From DATAAP01 sp041690495 (GTDB lineage Bacteria; Pseudomonadota; Alphaproteobacteria; CACIAM-22H2), in contig JAWLHE010000001.1 in NCBI GenBank assembly GCA_041690495.1, positions 434,001-498,000 on the forward strand: 64,000 bases of DNA. The letters run 5' to 3'. Below, in pieces: positions 7,092 to 15,873 of the stretch (position 1 is its first letter; each line of letters opens with the position of its first letter). Below the pieces are notes generated by a model. It did not search any database. It worked only from the letters and a program-made list of their open reading frames with translations, and was not told the DNA's origin. The translations under genes and the position numbers were made by a program.

Positions 7092-9419
7092 TCAGGCCGA
7101 CTGCCTTCCCGGCTCGCGCTCCGGCGCCGGCCGGCCCGCGGCCGCGCGCTTCGCCATTGCGGGCGTAGAGTCGGCCAGCGCAAGCGCGGCCCCCAGCAGC
7201 AGCCACAGCGCGCGCTGATAGAACAGGTCGTGCACGGCCGCCATCACGGCGAATCCGAGGAGCGCCAGGATCACAAAGGTTCTGACCGCGTCGCCGGCGG
7301 GCCGCTCGTGAACCTCATGCTTGAGGATCCGGATGAACGGGGCGAGGAAGACCAGAAGCCCGACGGCCCCCATCTCGGCGAGCAGCCAGAGCGGCGTGGA
7401 ATGGATGACGAGGGCCTGTCCGTGCGCGCGCGCGTATTGCTCGACGAAGGCGCCGAGTCCGCCGCCGAGGATCGGGTGCGCCTCGAACATCGCCCAGCCG
7501 CCGCGCAGGCTGGCGATGCGCTGGACGTTCGAGCCGCTGTATCCGGAGGCGACCACCTCGAACGGCGAGAAGTCCAGCCTGTGGACTTCGAGCCGCGCCG
7601 CGCCGCCCGCGCCGCCCCCTGCCCCCGTGATGCCGTGCCACACGTCCATCAGGAAGCCGGTTGCGAGCGCCCATTCGTAGCGTATCGTCGCGACGATCTC
7701 CGGCAGCCAGTTGATGACGGTCACGACGGCGGCCGTCACGGCGAACGCGCGGAGCAATTCGCGCGGCAGCAGCGCGCGCCACCAGAGCGCCGCCACGAGC
7801 AGCGCGCCCAGGGCGATCAGCCCCGAGCGCGAACCCGTGAACCACAGCCCGATCAGCGCGCCGGCCAGGAGCAGCGCGCGAAGCCGGGAAGGCTCCACCG
7901 CCGCGACGACGCAGGCCAGCGCCAGCAGCAGCTGCAGCGCGAAGGCGTTGGCGTTCTGCGCGAAGCCTTCGCTGCGATAGCTGATCAGCTCGGGCGGCAC
8001 ATGGAGATTGGCGACGACGCCGCTGAAGATGGCGAGGTCGAGCAGCGCGATTGCCGCGGCGGCGGCGGCGAATGTCCGCGCCAGCATGCGGAACCCGGCG
8101 AGTCCGGCATGCCGGACGATCATCGCGCCCGTCGCCGCATAGGCGAGCAGGATGAACCAGCCGGCAAAGCGGTTGACGAAGGCCCATCCGGTCCAGCCGA
8201 AACGCCACCATCCGAGCGCAAGCGCAATCGTCAGCATCGCGGTCGCGGCGACGATATGTGCATTGAGTCCCGGCAGTCGCCACGCGGGCAGGGCGCGCGC
8301 GCGCCAGCACATGAGCAGGAACAGCGCGCCGCCGACGATCGCCACCGGATCGGCGAGGTTGACGTTCAGGCGAGCGGTCGTCAGCGGGATATGCACCTGG
8401 AAGAACACGGCCATCGCCGCAATGACCGGGACCGACCATGCCAGCAGCGCCGCATGATCGACCGGCGCATCCGCCGCGGCGGGCCGGGCAGCGGGCAGCG
8501 CAGCGCCGGACGGCGCAAGGCCGGTGGCAGCGGCGAGCGCCGCCACCACGGCCAGCGCGACGATGCCGATCAGCACCGCGACCGCAAGCGCCGCCTCGCT
8601 CGGCATGCCGATGGCGCCGAGCGCATAGATGGCACCAAGCTCGCGCACGCCCCAGCCGGCGAGACTGACCGGCACGCTGGCGGCAAGCATCACGACCGCC
8701 GCAGCGGCAGCGATTTCGATGAAGCCGATCGACGGCGCCAGGCTCATCGCGGCGGCGATGTAGGCCGTCATGGTCATGAGCTGGATCAGCAGGCTGACCG
8801 CGAGATTGAGCGCCAGGCCGTGCAGCGCGCGCGGGCCGAGACTCTTCCGCATGCGTGCCGCGGCGGGGCGGCCCCAGGCCGCGACGGCGGCGGCGGCCAG
8901 CACGAGCGCGCCGCCGATCGCGAGCTTGACGAAGACGGCGCCGCCGGCCTGCAGGTCGAGGGTGATGCGGCCGAACAGATAGCAGCCGCCGGCGAGCGCC
9001 AGAGACAGCGAGACGAGCAACGCCGCGAGGCGCTCGTAGCCGGTGACGACGATCGTACCGGCGGCAGGGACGCCGCGCCGCGCCAGGACGGCGCCGCGCG
9101 CGATCAGCTGCCCGACGATCTGGAAGAACAGGCTGCCGGCAACCTGGCCGAGACTCAGCGCGGCGGCCGCATCGCGGAACGTGATGCGATAGCCGACGTC
9201 GCGGGCGATGAGCTTGAGCCGGTAGCTCGAGGCGAGCGCGCCGAGGGCGAGACAGGTGACGACGACAAGGAGGCTGGCGGGCCGAATCTGCCCGAGCGTA
9301 TCCATCAGCGCCAGGCCATCGACATAGGACAGGGCCGCCATCAGCGCCGTCGCGGTCACAAGAAGGGACACGGCGGAGCGCGGCGAAACGCGGGCGGTCG
9401 CGAATCCGGCGATGCTCAA
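7092..9419 (-). CDS. Flippase-like (LPG_synthase_TM) and O-antigen ligase fusion protein
   Basis: About 775 aa, almost wholly transmembrane. Residues ~1-310 have the LPG_synthase_TM/YbhN pattern: SYRLKLIARDVGY, SLGQVAGSLFFQIVGQLIARG, and the conserved VPVSLAGWGVRELG near the end. Residues ~340-760 look like a Wzy_C-type ligase/polymerase: NANAFALQLLLA, GLWFTGSRSGLIALG, then the periplasmic loop with EAHPILGGGLGAFVEQYA and HSTPLWLLAEMG. Both halves act on polysaccharides or lipid carriers in the inner membrane, so coupled flipping and ligation of an envelope glycan is a reasonable inference. The start is uncertain: the TTG at 9419 gives a positive N-terminus before helix 1, while GTG 9371 and ATG 9341 also fit; none has a clear Shine-Dalgarno. 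Confidence 0.78.
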   Translation of the reverse strand: MSIAGFATARVSPRSAVSLLVTATALMAALSYVDGLALMDTLGQIRPASLLVVVTCLALGALASSYRLKLIARDVGYRITFRDAAAALSLGQVAGSLFFQIVGQLIARGAVLARRGVPAAGTIVVTGYERLAALLVSLSLALAGGCYLFGRITLDLQAGGAVFVKLAIGGALVLAAAAVAAWGRPAAARMRKSLGPRALHGLALNLAVSLLIQLMTMTAYIAAAMSLAPSIGFIEIAAAAAVVMLAASVPVSLAGWGVRELGAIYALGAIGMPSEAALAVAVLIGIVALAVVAALAAATGLAPSGAALPAARPAAADAPVDHAALLAWSVPVIAAMAVFFQVHIPLTTARLNVNLADPVAIVGGALFLLMCWRARALPAWRLPGLNAHIVAATAMLTIALALGWWRFGWTGWAFVNRFAGWFILLAYAATGAMIVRHAGLAGFRMLARTFAAAAAAIALLDLAIFSGVVANLHVPPELISYRSEGFAQNANAFALQLLLALACVVAAVEPSRLRALLLAGALIGLWFTGSRSGLIALGALLVAALWWRALLPRELLRAFAVTAAVVTVINWLPEIVATIRYEWALATGFLMDVWHGITGAGGGAGGAARLEVHRLDFSPFEVVASGYSGSNVQRIASLRGGWAMFEAHPILGGGLGAFVEQYARAHGQALVIHSTPLWLLAEMGAVGLLVFLAPFIRILKHEVHERPAGDAVRTFVILALLGFAVMAAVHDLFYQRALWLLLGAALALADSTPAMAKRAAAGRPAPEREPGRQSA

Positions 9420-9741
9420 TGTCGGACGACAGGCTGTCGTATCGCAAAGATGGACCAGCTTAACGCGTTGTCCGGGGAGTCGAGCGGTGGCAAGGTAGGT
9501 ACTGCACAGGCTCAAAAGGGACACAGACGGGAACGGCCTCGTTGCCGTTACTGTCACGCTTGTCCGGACTCGCAACGTCGGGGCTGGCGCCCGACACGAG
9601 CCTTGCGCGGACTCCGGCCGGTGCCGCTTCGCGGGAGAATGGCGTACTGCGATCGTCCCGGGAACACCGCGGCGGCCGCACGAGTCAAGTCTAGGCGAAG
9701 CGAGCGCGATCGGGCGCAACCCGGGGCGAAGGAGGCGTGCG
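9420..9741. other. Divergent intergenic region upstream of ppsA
   Basis: About 320 bp between the fusion gene (leftward) and ppsA (rightward); it should hold both promoters. GAAGGAGG at 9729-9736 is the ppsA ribosome binding site. I found no convincing -35/-10 pair or operator. Confidence 0.45.
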
Positions 9742-12201
9742 ATGGCAGAAGCGATTCCGGTGGTGTGGTTCGAGGCGCTTGGCCGCGGCGACGTCGCCAG
9801 GGTCGGCGGCAAGAACGCGTCGTTGGGCGAGATGGTGCGCAACCTGCAGACAAAGGGAATCCCCGTGCCGCCGGGATTCGCGACGACCGCCGACGCATAC
9901 TGGCGGTTCGTCGATGCAAACGGGCTGCGCGATCTCATCCGGACGACGCTCGACGCCTTCAAGGACGGAACGACGCCGCTTGCCGAGGCCGGGCTTGCGA
10001 TCCGCCGCGCGTTCCTGCACGGCGCGTGGCCCGCGGACATCGCTGCGGCGATTCGGGAGTCCTACCGCGAGCTCTCGCGGCGCGTCGGAATCGATGCCGC
10101 GGACGTGGCCGTGCGCTCGAGCGCGACGGCGGAGGACCTGCCGGATGCCAGCTTCGCCGGGCAGCAGGAGACATTCCTCAACGTGCGGGGCGAAGGCGAT
10201 CTGCTCGCCGCGTGCCGGCGCTGCTACGCCTCGCTCTTTACCGATCGTGCGATCAGCTATCGCGATGCGAAGGGCTTCGATCACCTGAAGGTGGCGCTTT
10301 CGGTCGGCGTACAGAAGATGGTGCGCGCGGATCTCGGCGGGGCCGGCGTCATGTTCTCGATCGACACCGAAACCGGCTTCGACAAGGTCGTCCTCATCAA
10401 TGCGGCGTGGGGGCTGGGCGAGAACGTCGTCCAGGGAACGGTGAATCCGGACGAGTACGAGGTCTTCAAGCCGTTCCTGTCCGATGCCCGCCTCAGCCCG
10501 ATCATCGGCAAGCGCCTCGGCAAGAAGGCGCAGAAGATGATCTATGCCGCGGGCGGCGAGCATCCGACCCGCAACGTGCCGACATCGCTGCGCGAGAGCG
10601 CGTCCTTCGTGCTCGCGGATGACGACATCCTCCAGCTCGCACGCTGGGCCTGCACGATCGAGGCGCATTACGGCATGCCCATGGACATGGAATGGGCGAA
10701 GGACGGCGAGACCGGCGCGCTGTTCATCCTCCAGGCACGGCCGGAGACGGTGCAGTCGCGCAAGGAGCCCGCCGCTTTCCGGTCCTACCGGATCAAGCGC
10801 AAGGGCCCGAAGCTGCTCTCCGGCCTGAGCATCGGAGACGCGGTGGTTGCCGGCGAGGTCTGCCTGATCCGGAGCGCGCGCGAGATCGACCGGTTCGCGG
10901 ACGGCGCGGTGCTGGTCACCGGGACGACCGATCCCGACTGGGTGCCGATCATGAAGCGGGCCGCCGCCATCGTGACGGACCATGGCGGACGCACCTCGCA
11001 TGCGGCGATCGTGAGCCGCGAGCTCGGCCTGCCCGCGATCGTGGGGACCGGCAACGCGACCGAGCTGCTGCACGACCATCAGGAGATCACGGTCTCCTGC
11101 GCAGAAGGAGACGAGGGATTCGTTTACGCGGGCCGTGCGGATTACGACGTCACCGATCTGGCGCTCGAGAGCGTGCCCGGGACGCGGACCCAGGTGATGC
11201 TCAATCTCGCCAATCCGGCGGCGGCGTTCCGCTGGTGGCGGCTGCCGACGGATGGCGTGGGCCTTGCGCGCATGGAGTTCGTGATCAGCAACCAGATCAA
11301 GATCCACCCGATGGCGCTGGTGCGCTTCGACAGCCTTGCAGCCGAGGAGGCCAGGCAGGCGATCACGGCGCTCACGCGGGGGTACGACGACAAGACCGAG
11401 TATTTTGTCGATCATCTTGCCCGCGGGCTCGCCAAGATCGCGGCGGCGCATTACCCGAAGCCGGTGATCGTGCGAACGAGCGACTTCAAGACCAACGAGT
11501 ATGCCGGCCTGATCGGCGGGGCGCAGTTCGAGCCGAAGGAGGAGAATCCGATGCTCGGGTTCCGCGGCGCGTCGCGCTACTACTCGCCGCGCTACCGGGA
11601 GGGGTTCGCGCTCGAGTGCCGTGCCATCCGGCGCCTGCGGGAGGACATGGGCTTCACCAACATTGTCGTCATGATACCGTTCTGCCGATCGGTGCGCGAG
11701 GCCGACCGCGTCATGTCCATCATGGCCGAGAACGGGCTGCGCCGCGGCGAGAACGGGCTGCAGGTCTATGTCATGTGCGAGATCCCGTCGAACGTGATCC
11801 TTGCCGAAGAGTTCGCGAAACGGTTCGACGGGTTCTCGATCGGCAGCAACGACCTGACGCAGCTCACGCTCGGCGTCGATCGGGATTCGGCCGAGCTCGC
11901 CGAGCTCTTCGACGAGCAGGACGAGGCGGTCAAGTGGATGATCCGAAGCGTGATCGAATCCGCGCACCGTGTCGGCGCCAAGGTCGGGCTGTGCGGGCAG
12001 GCGCCGAGCAATCATCCGGCTTTTGCGGAATTCCTGGTCGAATGCGGCATCGATTCCATGTCGGTGAGTCCGGACAGTTTTCTCGCCGTAAAGAAGCACG
12101 TGGCCCGCGCCGAAGAGGCGCACAGTGCGGCCGGCCGCCGGACCGAAAAGGGACGCGCGACCGCGACGGGCGCACGAAAAAGCGTCGGGGGGGCGCCGTG
12201 A
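9742..12201 (+). CDS. ppsA: Phosphoenolpyruvate synthase
   Basis: 819 aa. Converts pyruvate + ATP + water to PEP + AMP + phosphate in gluconeogenesis. The N-terminal ATP-binding domain shows VGGKNASLGEM and VRSSATAEDLPDASFAGQQE. The swivelling phosphohistidine domain has TDHGGRTSHAA with the catalytic His at residue 420. The C-terminal PEP-binding domain has IGSNDLTQLTLGVDRD and the catalytic Cys at 751 in GLCGQAPSN; both positions match E. coli PpsA within one residue. A ~25-residue Arg/Ala-rich tail extends the usual end. A strong GAAGGAGG precedes the ATG. The stop overlaps the start of the EF-hand gene (TGATG). Confidence 0.97.
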   Translation: MAEAIPVVWFEALGRGDVARVGGKNASLGEMVRNLQTKGIPVPPGFATTADAYWRFVDANGLRDLIRTTLDAFKDGTTPLAEAGLAIRRAFLHGAWPADIAAAIRESYRELSRRVGIDAADVAVRSSATAEDLPDASFAGQQETFLNVRGEGDLLAACRRCYASLFTDRAISYRDAKGFDHLKVALSVGVQKMVRADLGGAGVMFSIDTETGFDKVVLINAAWGLGENVVQGTVNPDEYEVFKPFLSDARLSPIIGKRLGKKAQKMIYAAGGEHPTRNVPTSLRESASFVLADDDILQLARWACTIEAHYGMPMDMEWAKDGETGALFILQARPETVQSRKEPAAFRSYRIKRKGPKLLSGLSIGDAVVAGEVCLIRSAREIDRFADGAVLVTGTTDPDWVPIMKRAAAIVTDHGGRTSHAAIVSRELGLPAIVGTGNATELLHDHQEITVSCAEGDEGFVYAGRADYDVTDLALESVPGTRTQVMLNLANPAAAFRWWRLPTDGVGLARMEFVISNQIKIHPMALVRFDSLAAEEARQAITALTRGYDDKTEYFVDHLARGLAKIAAAHYPKPVIVRTSDFKTNEYAGLIGGAQFEPKEENPMLGFRGASRYYSPRYREGFALECRAIRRLREDMGFTNIVVMIPFCRSVREADRVMSIMAENGLRRGENGLQVYVMCEIPSNVILAEEFAKRFDGFSIGSNDLTQLTLGVDRDSAELAELFDEQDEAVKWMIRSVIESAHRVGAKVGLCGQAPSNHPAFAEFLVECGIDSMSVSPDSFLAVKKHVARAEEAHSAAGRRTEKGRATATGARKSVGGAP

Positions 12202-12656
12202 TGCTCGCCATCCTCAGTTCCGGGAGCCGCAAGTGCGCATGCTCCGGAGCGTGCCGCCGGATGGTCGCACGATGTGCGGTCGCGCTGCTTGCTTTGCCAT
12301 CCGCGTTACCCGCCGCCGGTCCGGCGCAAACCGTCACGGACGAGAGAATCCAGGCGATGTTCGCGAATTTCGACGGCAACGGCGACGGGTCGATCAGCTT
12401 CGAAGAGTACGAAACCAACAAGGTGTTTGCCTTTTTCAGATCCCAATCCGGCGAGCAGCCGATCAGCATCAGCTACGATGAATCGCTGTTCTCCCGCCCG
12501 GTGTTCGAGTCCTTCGACCGGAACGGCGACGGCACGCTGACGGGCGCGGAGATCATCGCCGACCACAGGCTGCAGTTCGTGCGAATCGACCAGAACCGGG
12601 ACAACGCAATCAGTCGCGCCGAGTTCAACGCTCTCGTTGACTCGCTCGCGCGTTGA
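12201..12656 (+). CDS. Exported EF-hand calcium-binding protein
   Basis: 151 aa from the ATG at 12201, which overlaps the ppsA stop by one base. An internal ATG at 12261 would start directly at the hydrophobic stretch (VARCAVALLALPSALPAAG), which looks like a signal peptide. Three EF-hand-like loops follow: DGNGDGSISFEE, DRNGDGTLTGAE and DQNRDNAISRAE. The first two keep the usual Ca-ligand spacing, the third is weaker. A small periplasmic or secreted calcium binder is inferred. Coupling to ppsA suggests co-transcription, though a functional tie is not obvious. Confidence 0.82.
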   Translation: MLAILSSGSRKCACSGACRRMVARCAVALLALPSALPAAGPAQTVTDERIQAMFANFDGNGDGSISFEEYETNKVFAFFRSQSGEQPISISYDESLFSRPVFESFDRNGDGTLTGAEIIADHRLQFVRIDQNRDNAISRAEFNALVDSLAR

Positions 12657-12813
12657 CGCGAGGCCCGCGCGCGGGCGCCGACGCGCCGTGGCCCGGGCCG
12701 GAGTCCGTTTCCGCCGCGCGGAAGGCTGAACACCAGGACAGTATCGGCCTGCGCCTGTGCCAGCGTGCGATCGGGCCAATGGAACAGGCTTGGCGGAGGC
12801 TCTTTGAATAAAG

Positions 12814-13791
12814 GTGGAGCGGCTGATCACCTTGTCGCAGCGGACGCGGGCGTGGCCGATCTGGCTCCGCTACCTCGTTACCGCAGCGCTTGTTTTCCTG
12901 GCTCTCGCCGCCTGGCTGGCTTTGGACGAGAGCCTGCATGCCTATCCGTTCCTCATCTTCTATCCTGTGATCATTCTGGCGGCGCTGATCTTCGACCGCG
13001 GCTCAGGTCTATTCGCGACGGTCGTCAGCGCAGTCGCGATCTACTACTTCCTGTTGCCGCAGCGTGGAAGCTGGCGTCTCGAGAATCCGGCCGATCTCGT
13101 TCCGCTCGCGCTGTTCATCCTGATCGCCGTCGTGATCGCGCTGGTCATCGAGGCTGTGCATGCCCTTTTGCATCGGCTGCGCGCCGCCGAGCGCGAGCTC
13201 AAGCTGTCTCTCGAGGAGATGTCGCACCGCACGCGCAACAACCTGCAACTCCTGGCTTCGATGCTCTCCATCGAGTCGAGGACGAGCGGTGCGTCCGCCG
13301 ATCAGGTGATCCGCTCGGCGATCGAACGCATCCGCGCCTTCGGGCGCATCCATAACCGGCTTCTCGCGCAAGGCGGGGCCGGCACGATCGATGCAGCGCG
13401 ATTTCTCGGCGATCTCCGCGCCGATCTTCAGGCCGGACTGATCGGCTCGCGGCTGGTGACGATCCGCACAGCGCTTGAGCCGATGGCGGTCGGTCTGTCG
13501 GAAGCGACGACGCTCGGCCTCCTGGCCAACGAGCTGGTGACGAACGCGATGAAGCATGCCTTCGGGGAGCGCGCCGGGGGCGTCGTGACGGTCGCGCTGC
13601 GGCAGACCGACGGCATGCGCGTGCTGAGCGTCGCCGACGACGGAGCCGGGATGCCGGATGCGGCCGTGTCCGGTTTCGGCATGCATGTCGTGCGCGCATT
13701 GGTGACGCAGATCGATGGCCAGCTCGACGTCGCCACCGAGCCCGGCGCCGGAACCACCTTCACCGTCCAGTTTCCCGCCGAGCGTCCCTGA
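12814..13791 (+). CDS. Sensor histidine kinase (DUF4118, HisKA_2/HATPase)
   Basis: 325 aa from GTG 12814; GGCGGAGG lies ~17 nt upstream, so spacing is loose. N-terminal transmembrane helices (residues ~18-115) with the YPFLIFYPVIILAALIFDRGSGLFA pattern, broken by FYPVI-type residues, match the DUF4118 membrane module of KdpD-like sensors. The phospho-acceptor box EMSHRTRNNLQLLASM has His138 and belongs to the HisKA_2/HWE type common in alphaproteobacteria. The ATPase has N box NELVTNAMKHAF, and DDGAGMPDA and GFGMHVV glycine motifs. No response regulator is adjacent. Such kinases often feed light, redox or general stress signalling; the input here is unknown. Confidence 0.88.
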   Translation: MERLITLSQRTRAWPIWLRYLVTAALVFLALAAWLALDESLHAYPFLIFYPVIILAALIFDRGSGLFATVVSAVAIYYFLLPQRGSWRLENPADLVPLALFILIAVVIALVIEAVHALLHRLRAAERELKLSLEEMSHRTRNNLQLLASMLSIESRTSGASADQVIRSAIERIRAFGRIHNRLLAQGGAGTIDAARFLGDLRADLQAGLIGSRLVTIRTALEPMAVGLSEATTLGLLANELVTNAMKHAFGERAGGVVTVALRQTDGMRVLSVADDGAGMPDAAVSGFGMHVVRALVTQIDGQLDVATEPGAGTTFTVQFPAERP

Positions 13792-13815
13792 GGCGGATCG
13801 ACGCTGCGGCGCGGG

Positions 13816-14337
13816 CTACGGCGCGGATGCGGATTCGAGCAGGCTCAGGAGCCCCTCGAGCAGCTGCGTCGGCGTCGGCGGGCAGCCCCTGATGTGGAGA
13901 TCGACGGGCACGACTGCGGATACGCCGCCGACGCAGGCATAGCTGTCCCTGAACAGTCCGCCGTCAAAGGCGCAGTTGCCGACCGCGACCACCCATTTCG
14001 GGTCGGGCGTCGCGTTGTAAGTGCGCTCCAGCGCCTCGCGCATGTTCTTGGTCACCGGCCCGGTGACAAGCAGCACGTCCGCGTGGCGCGGCGAGGCGAC
14101 GAAGCGCAGGCCGAACCGCTCGAGGTCGTAGACCGCGTTGTTGAGCGCATGGATCTCCAGCTCGCAGGCGTTGCACGAGCCGGCATCGACCTGGCGGATC
14201 GACAGGCTGCGGCCGAGCCACCGCCGCGCGGCGCCTTCGACCTTCGCCGCGAGTGCCGCGAGGGCGGCGTCGTCGGGCGCGGGGCCCGCCTCGGTCACGG
14301 GCGCACGGAGCAGTCCGTCGAGCAGCAGCTTACGCAT
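13816..14337 (-). CDS. hyfI: HyfI/NuoB-like 20-kDa Fe-S subunit of Ehr-type complex
   Basis: 173 aa. NADH dehydrogenase 20-kDa/hydrogenase small-subunit family. Cysteines C55 and C58 (SCNACELEIHALNN), C122 (GNCAFDGG) and C152 (RGCPPTPTQLL) are the ligands of an N2-type 4Fe-4S cluster, all present. It would pass electrons to or from the HyfG-like subunit on the cytoplasmic side. Last gene of the operon, 6 bp after hyfG. The cluster is intact even though the NiFe site of the partner is lost. Confidence 0.88.
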   Translation of the reverse strand: MRKLLLDGLLRAPVTEAGPAPDDAALAALAAKVEGAARRWLGRSLSIRQVDAGSCNACELEIHALNNAVYDLERFGLRFVASPRHADVLLVTGPVTKNMREALERTYNATPDPKWVVAVGNCAFDGGLFRDSYACVGGVSAVVPVDLHIRGCPPTPTQLLEGLLSLLESASAP

Positions 14338-14343
14338 GGCGCA

Positions 14344-15870
14344 TCACAGGTCGTGCCCCGAATAGGAGCAGTTGAACGATTTGTTGCAGAGCGGGAAGTC
14401 GGCGATGATGTTGCCCTCGACTGCGGACTCCACCAGCAGCGGCCACTGGAACCATGACGGGTCGCGCAGCCGGCAGCGCGCGACGGTGCCGTCCGCCGCG
14501 AGCCGCACCCAGGCGAAGACGTCGCCGCGGAAGCTCTCGACCAGTGCGGTGCCTTCCGACGCGGCGCCGGAAGCGGGCAGCGCCTCGACGGTCGCGCCCG
14601 CGGGCAGGCCGCCGAGGATCTGTTCGATCAGCGACAGGCTCTGCTCCGTCTCGCGGATGCGTAGCCAGACCCGCGCGTTGACGTCGCCCTGCGCGAGCAC
14701 CGGCACCTCGAAGCGCAGCGCGTCGTAGGGTGCATAGCCCGGCGTGCGGCGCGCGTCGAAGGCGCGGCCCGCCGAGCGGCCGACGAAGCCGCCGGCGCCG
14801 AAGCGGCGCGCCAGCTCAGGCTTGACGATGCCGGTGTTGACGGTGCGATCCTGCAGCGAGGCGGTGCTGTCGTAGACTTCGACGAGCTGCGGCCAGCGTG
14901 CACGGATGTCCGCCACGAGAGCCCGGATCCGCGTCGCACCGCCGGCGGGGAGATCGACGGCGACGCCGCCGGGCACGACGCGGTCCATCATCAGCCGGTG
15001 GCCGAAGCAGGCGAAGGAGGTGCGCAGCACCTGCTCGCGGAGAATGCCGCAATGCGCGTGCAGCAGCGCGAAGGAGGCGTCGTTGCACACCGCGCCGATG
15101 TCGCCGAGATGGTTGGCGACGCGCTCGAGCTCCGCCATCAGCGCCCGCAGCCATTGTGCGCGCGGCGGCGCCGTGACGCCGGCAGCCGCTTCGACGGCGC
15201 GGGCGAACGCGAACGCATATGCAACCGTGCTGTCGCCCGAGACGCGGCCGGCAAGGCGCGCGGCATCCTGGAGCGGCTTGCCGATCATCAGCGATTCGGT
15301 GCCCTTGTGGACGTAGCCGAGACGCTGCTCGAGCCGCACCACCGTCTCGCCGCTGGCGGTGAAACGAAAGTGCCCCGGCTCGATGATGCCGGCATGGACG
15401 GGACCGACGGAGATCTGATGCAGCTCCGGCCCCTCGACCGGCAGGAAGTCGTAGGGCGCGCCGGTGTCCGGCGCCGGCGCGCGCGCGCCGAGCGGATGGC
15501 GCACGCCCCAGCGGCCGTGGTCGAGCCACGGCCGGCGGTCGGGCATTCCCAGCGGCTCGATCCCGTGGAGATCGCTGATCGCGCGCTCCAGCCGCAGCGC
15601 CGGCGCGACGCTGCGGCTCACCGCCGGATAGTCTCCCGCGCAGGCGAGACTCGCGAGTCCGCCGGTGGCGCCCGCGGCGTCCCACAGCGCGAGATGCACC
15701 TGGTCCGGCTCGGCCCACAGGTCGAGCAGGGTCCAGCGGCCGTCGGCGAGTCCGTTGCACAGGGTCTGCCAGAGCTCCGTGCCGACGATGGCGTGCGGCC
15801 ACGGAGAGCTGCGCGATACGTCCTTACCGGGGCGCAGCACATCGGCGATGGAGATCATTTGCGGGTTCAT
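14344..15870 (-). CDS. hyfG: HyfG/HycE-like large subunit lacking NiFe cysteines
   Basis: 508 aa. Residues ~1-140 resemble the NuoC-type 30-kDa domain, the rest the NuoD/hydrogenase large subunit (ISVGPVHAGIIEPGHFRF, QRLGYVHKGTESLM, VANHLGDIG). At the position of the NiFe L1 motif RxCGxC the sequence reads RVSGDS (209-214), so both cysteines are Ser. The C-terminal end has C495 and C501 in LCNKSFNCSYSGHDL, not the DPCxxC pattern. It cannot bind NiFe in the known way and so is not a hydrogenase; this is the hallmark of energy-converting hydrogenase-related (Ehr) complexes. The true substrate is unknown. Confidence 0.88.
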   Translation of the reverse strand: MNPQMISIADVLRPGKDVSRSSPWPHAIVGTELWQTLCNGLADGRWTLLDLWAEPDQVHLALWDAAGATGGLASLACAGDYPAVSRSVAPALRLERAISDLHGIEPLGMPDRRPWLDHGRWGVRHPLGARAPAPDTGAPYDFLPVEGPELHQISVGPVHAGIIEPGHFRFTASGETVVRLEQRLGYVHKGTESLMIGKPLQDAARLAGRVSGDSTVAYAFAFARAVEAAAGVTAPPRAQWLRALMAELERVANHLGDIGAVCNDASFALLHAHCGILREQVLRTSFACFGHRLMMDRVVPGGVAVDLPAGGATRIRALVADIRARWPQLVEVYDSTASLQDRTVNTGIVKPELARRFGAGGFVGRSAGRAFDARRTPGYAPYDALRFEVPVLAQGDVNARVWLRIRETEQSLSLIEQILGGLPAGATVEALPASGAASEGTALVESFRGDVFAWVRLAADGTVARCRLRDPSWFQWPLLVESAVEGNIIADFPLCNKSFNCSYSGHDL

Positions 15871-15873
15871 GGT

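Noticed and set aside
7230..10622. 1130-codon rightward frame opposite the flippase/ligase fusion and running into ppsA
   Set aside because: Crosses the start of ppsA in the wrong frame and shows only Arg/Gln/Glu-rich shadow composition; the opposite strand encodes a clear membrane protein.
9691..12123. 810-codon leftward frame antisense to ppsA
   Set aside because: ppsA has all catalytic residues; the antisense frame has none of a known family.
12781..12806. EcfG promoter upstream of the histidine kinase (GGAAC-N16-CTTT)
   Set aside because: The -10 differs from CGTT at a conserved base and the site would overlap the ribosome binding region.
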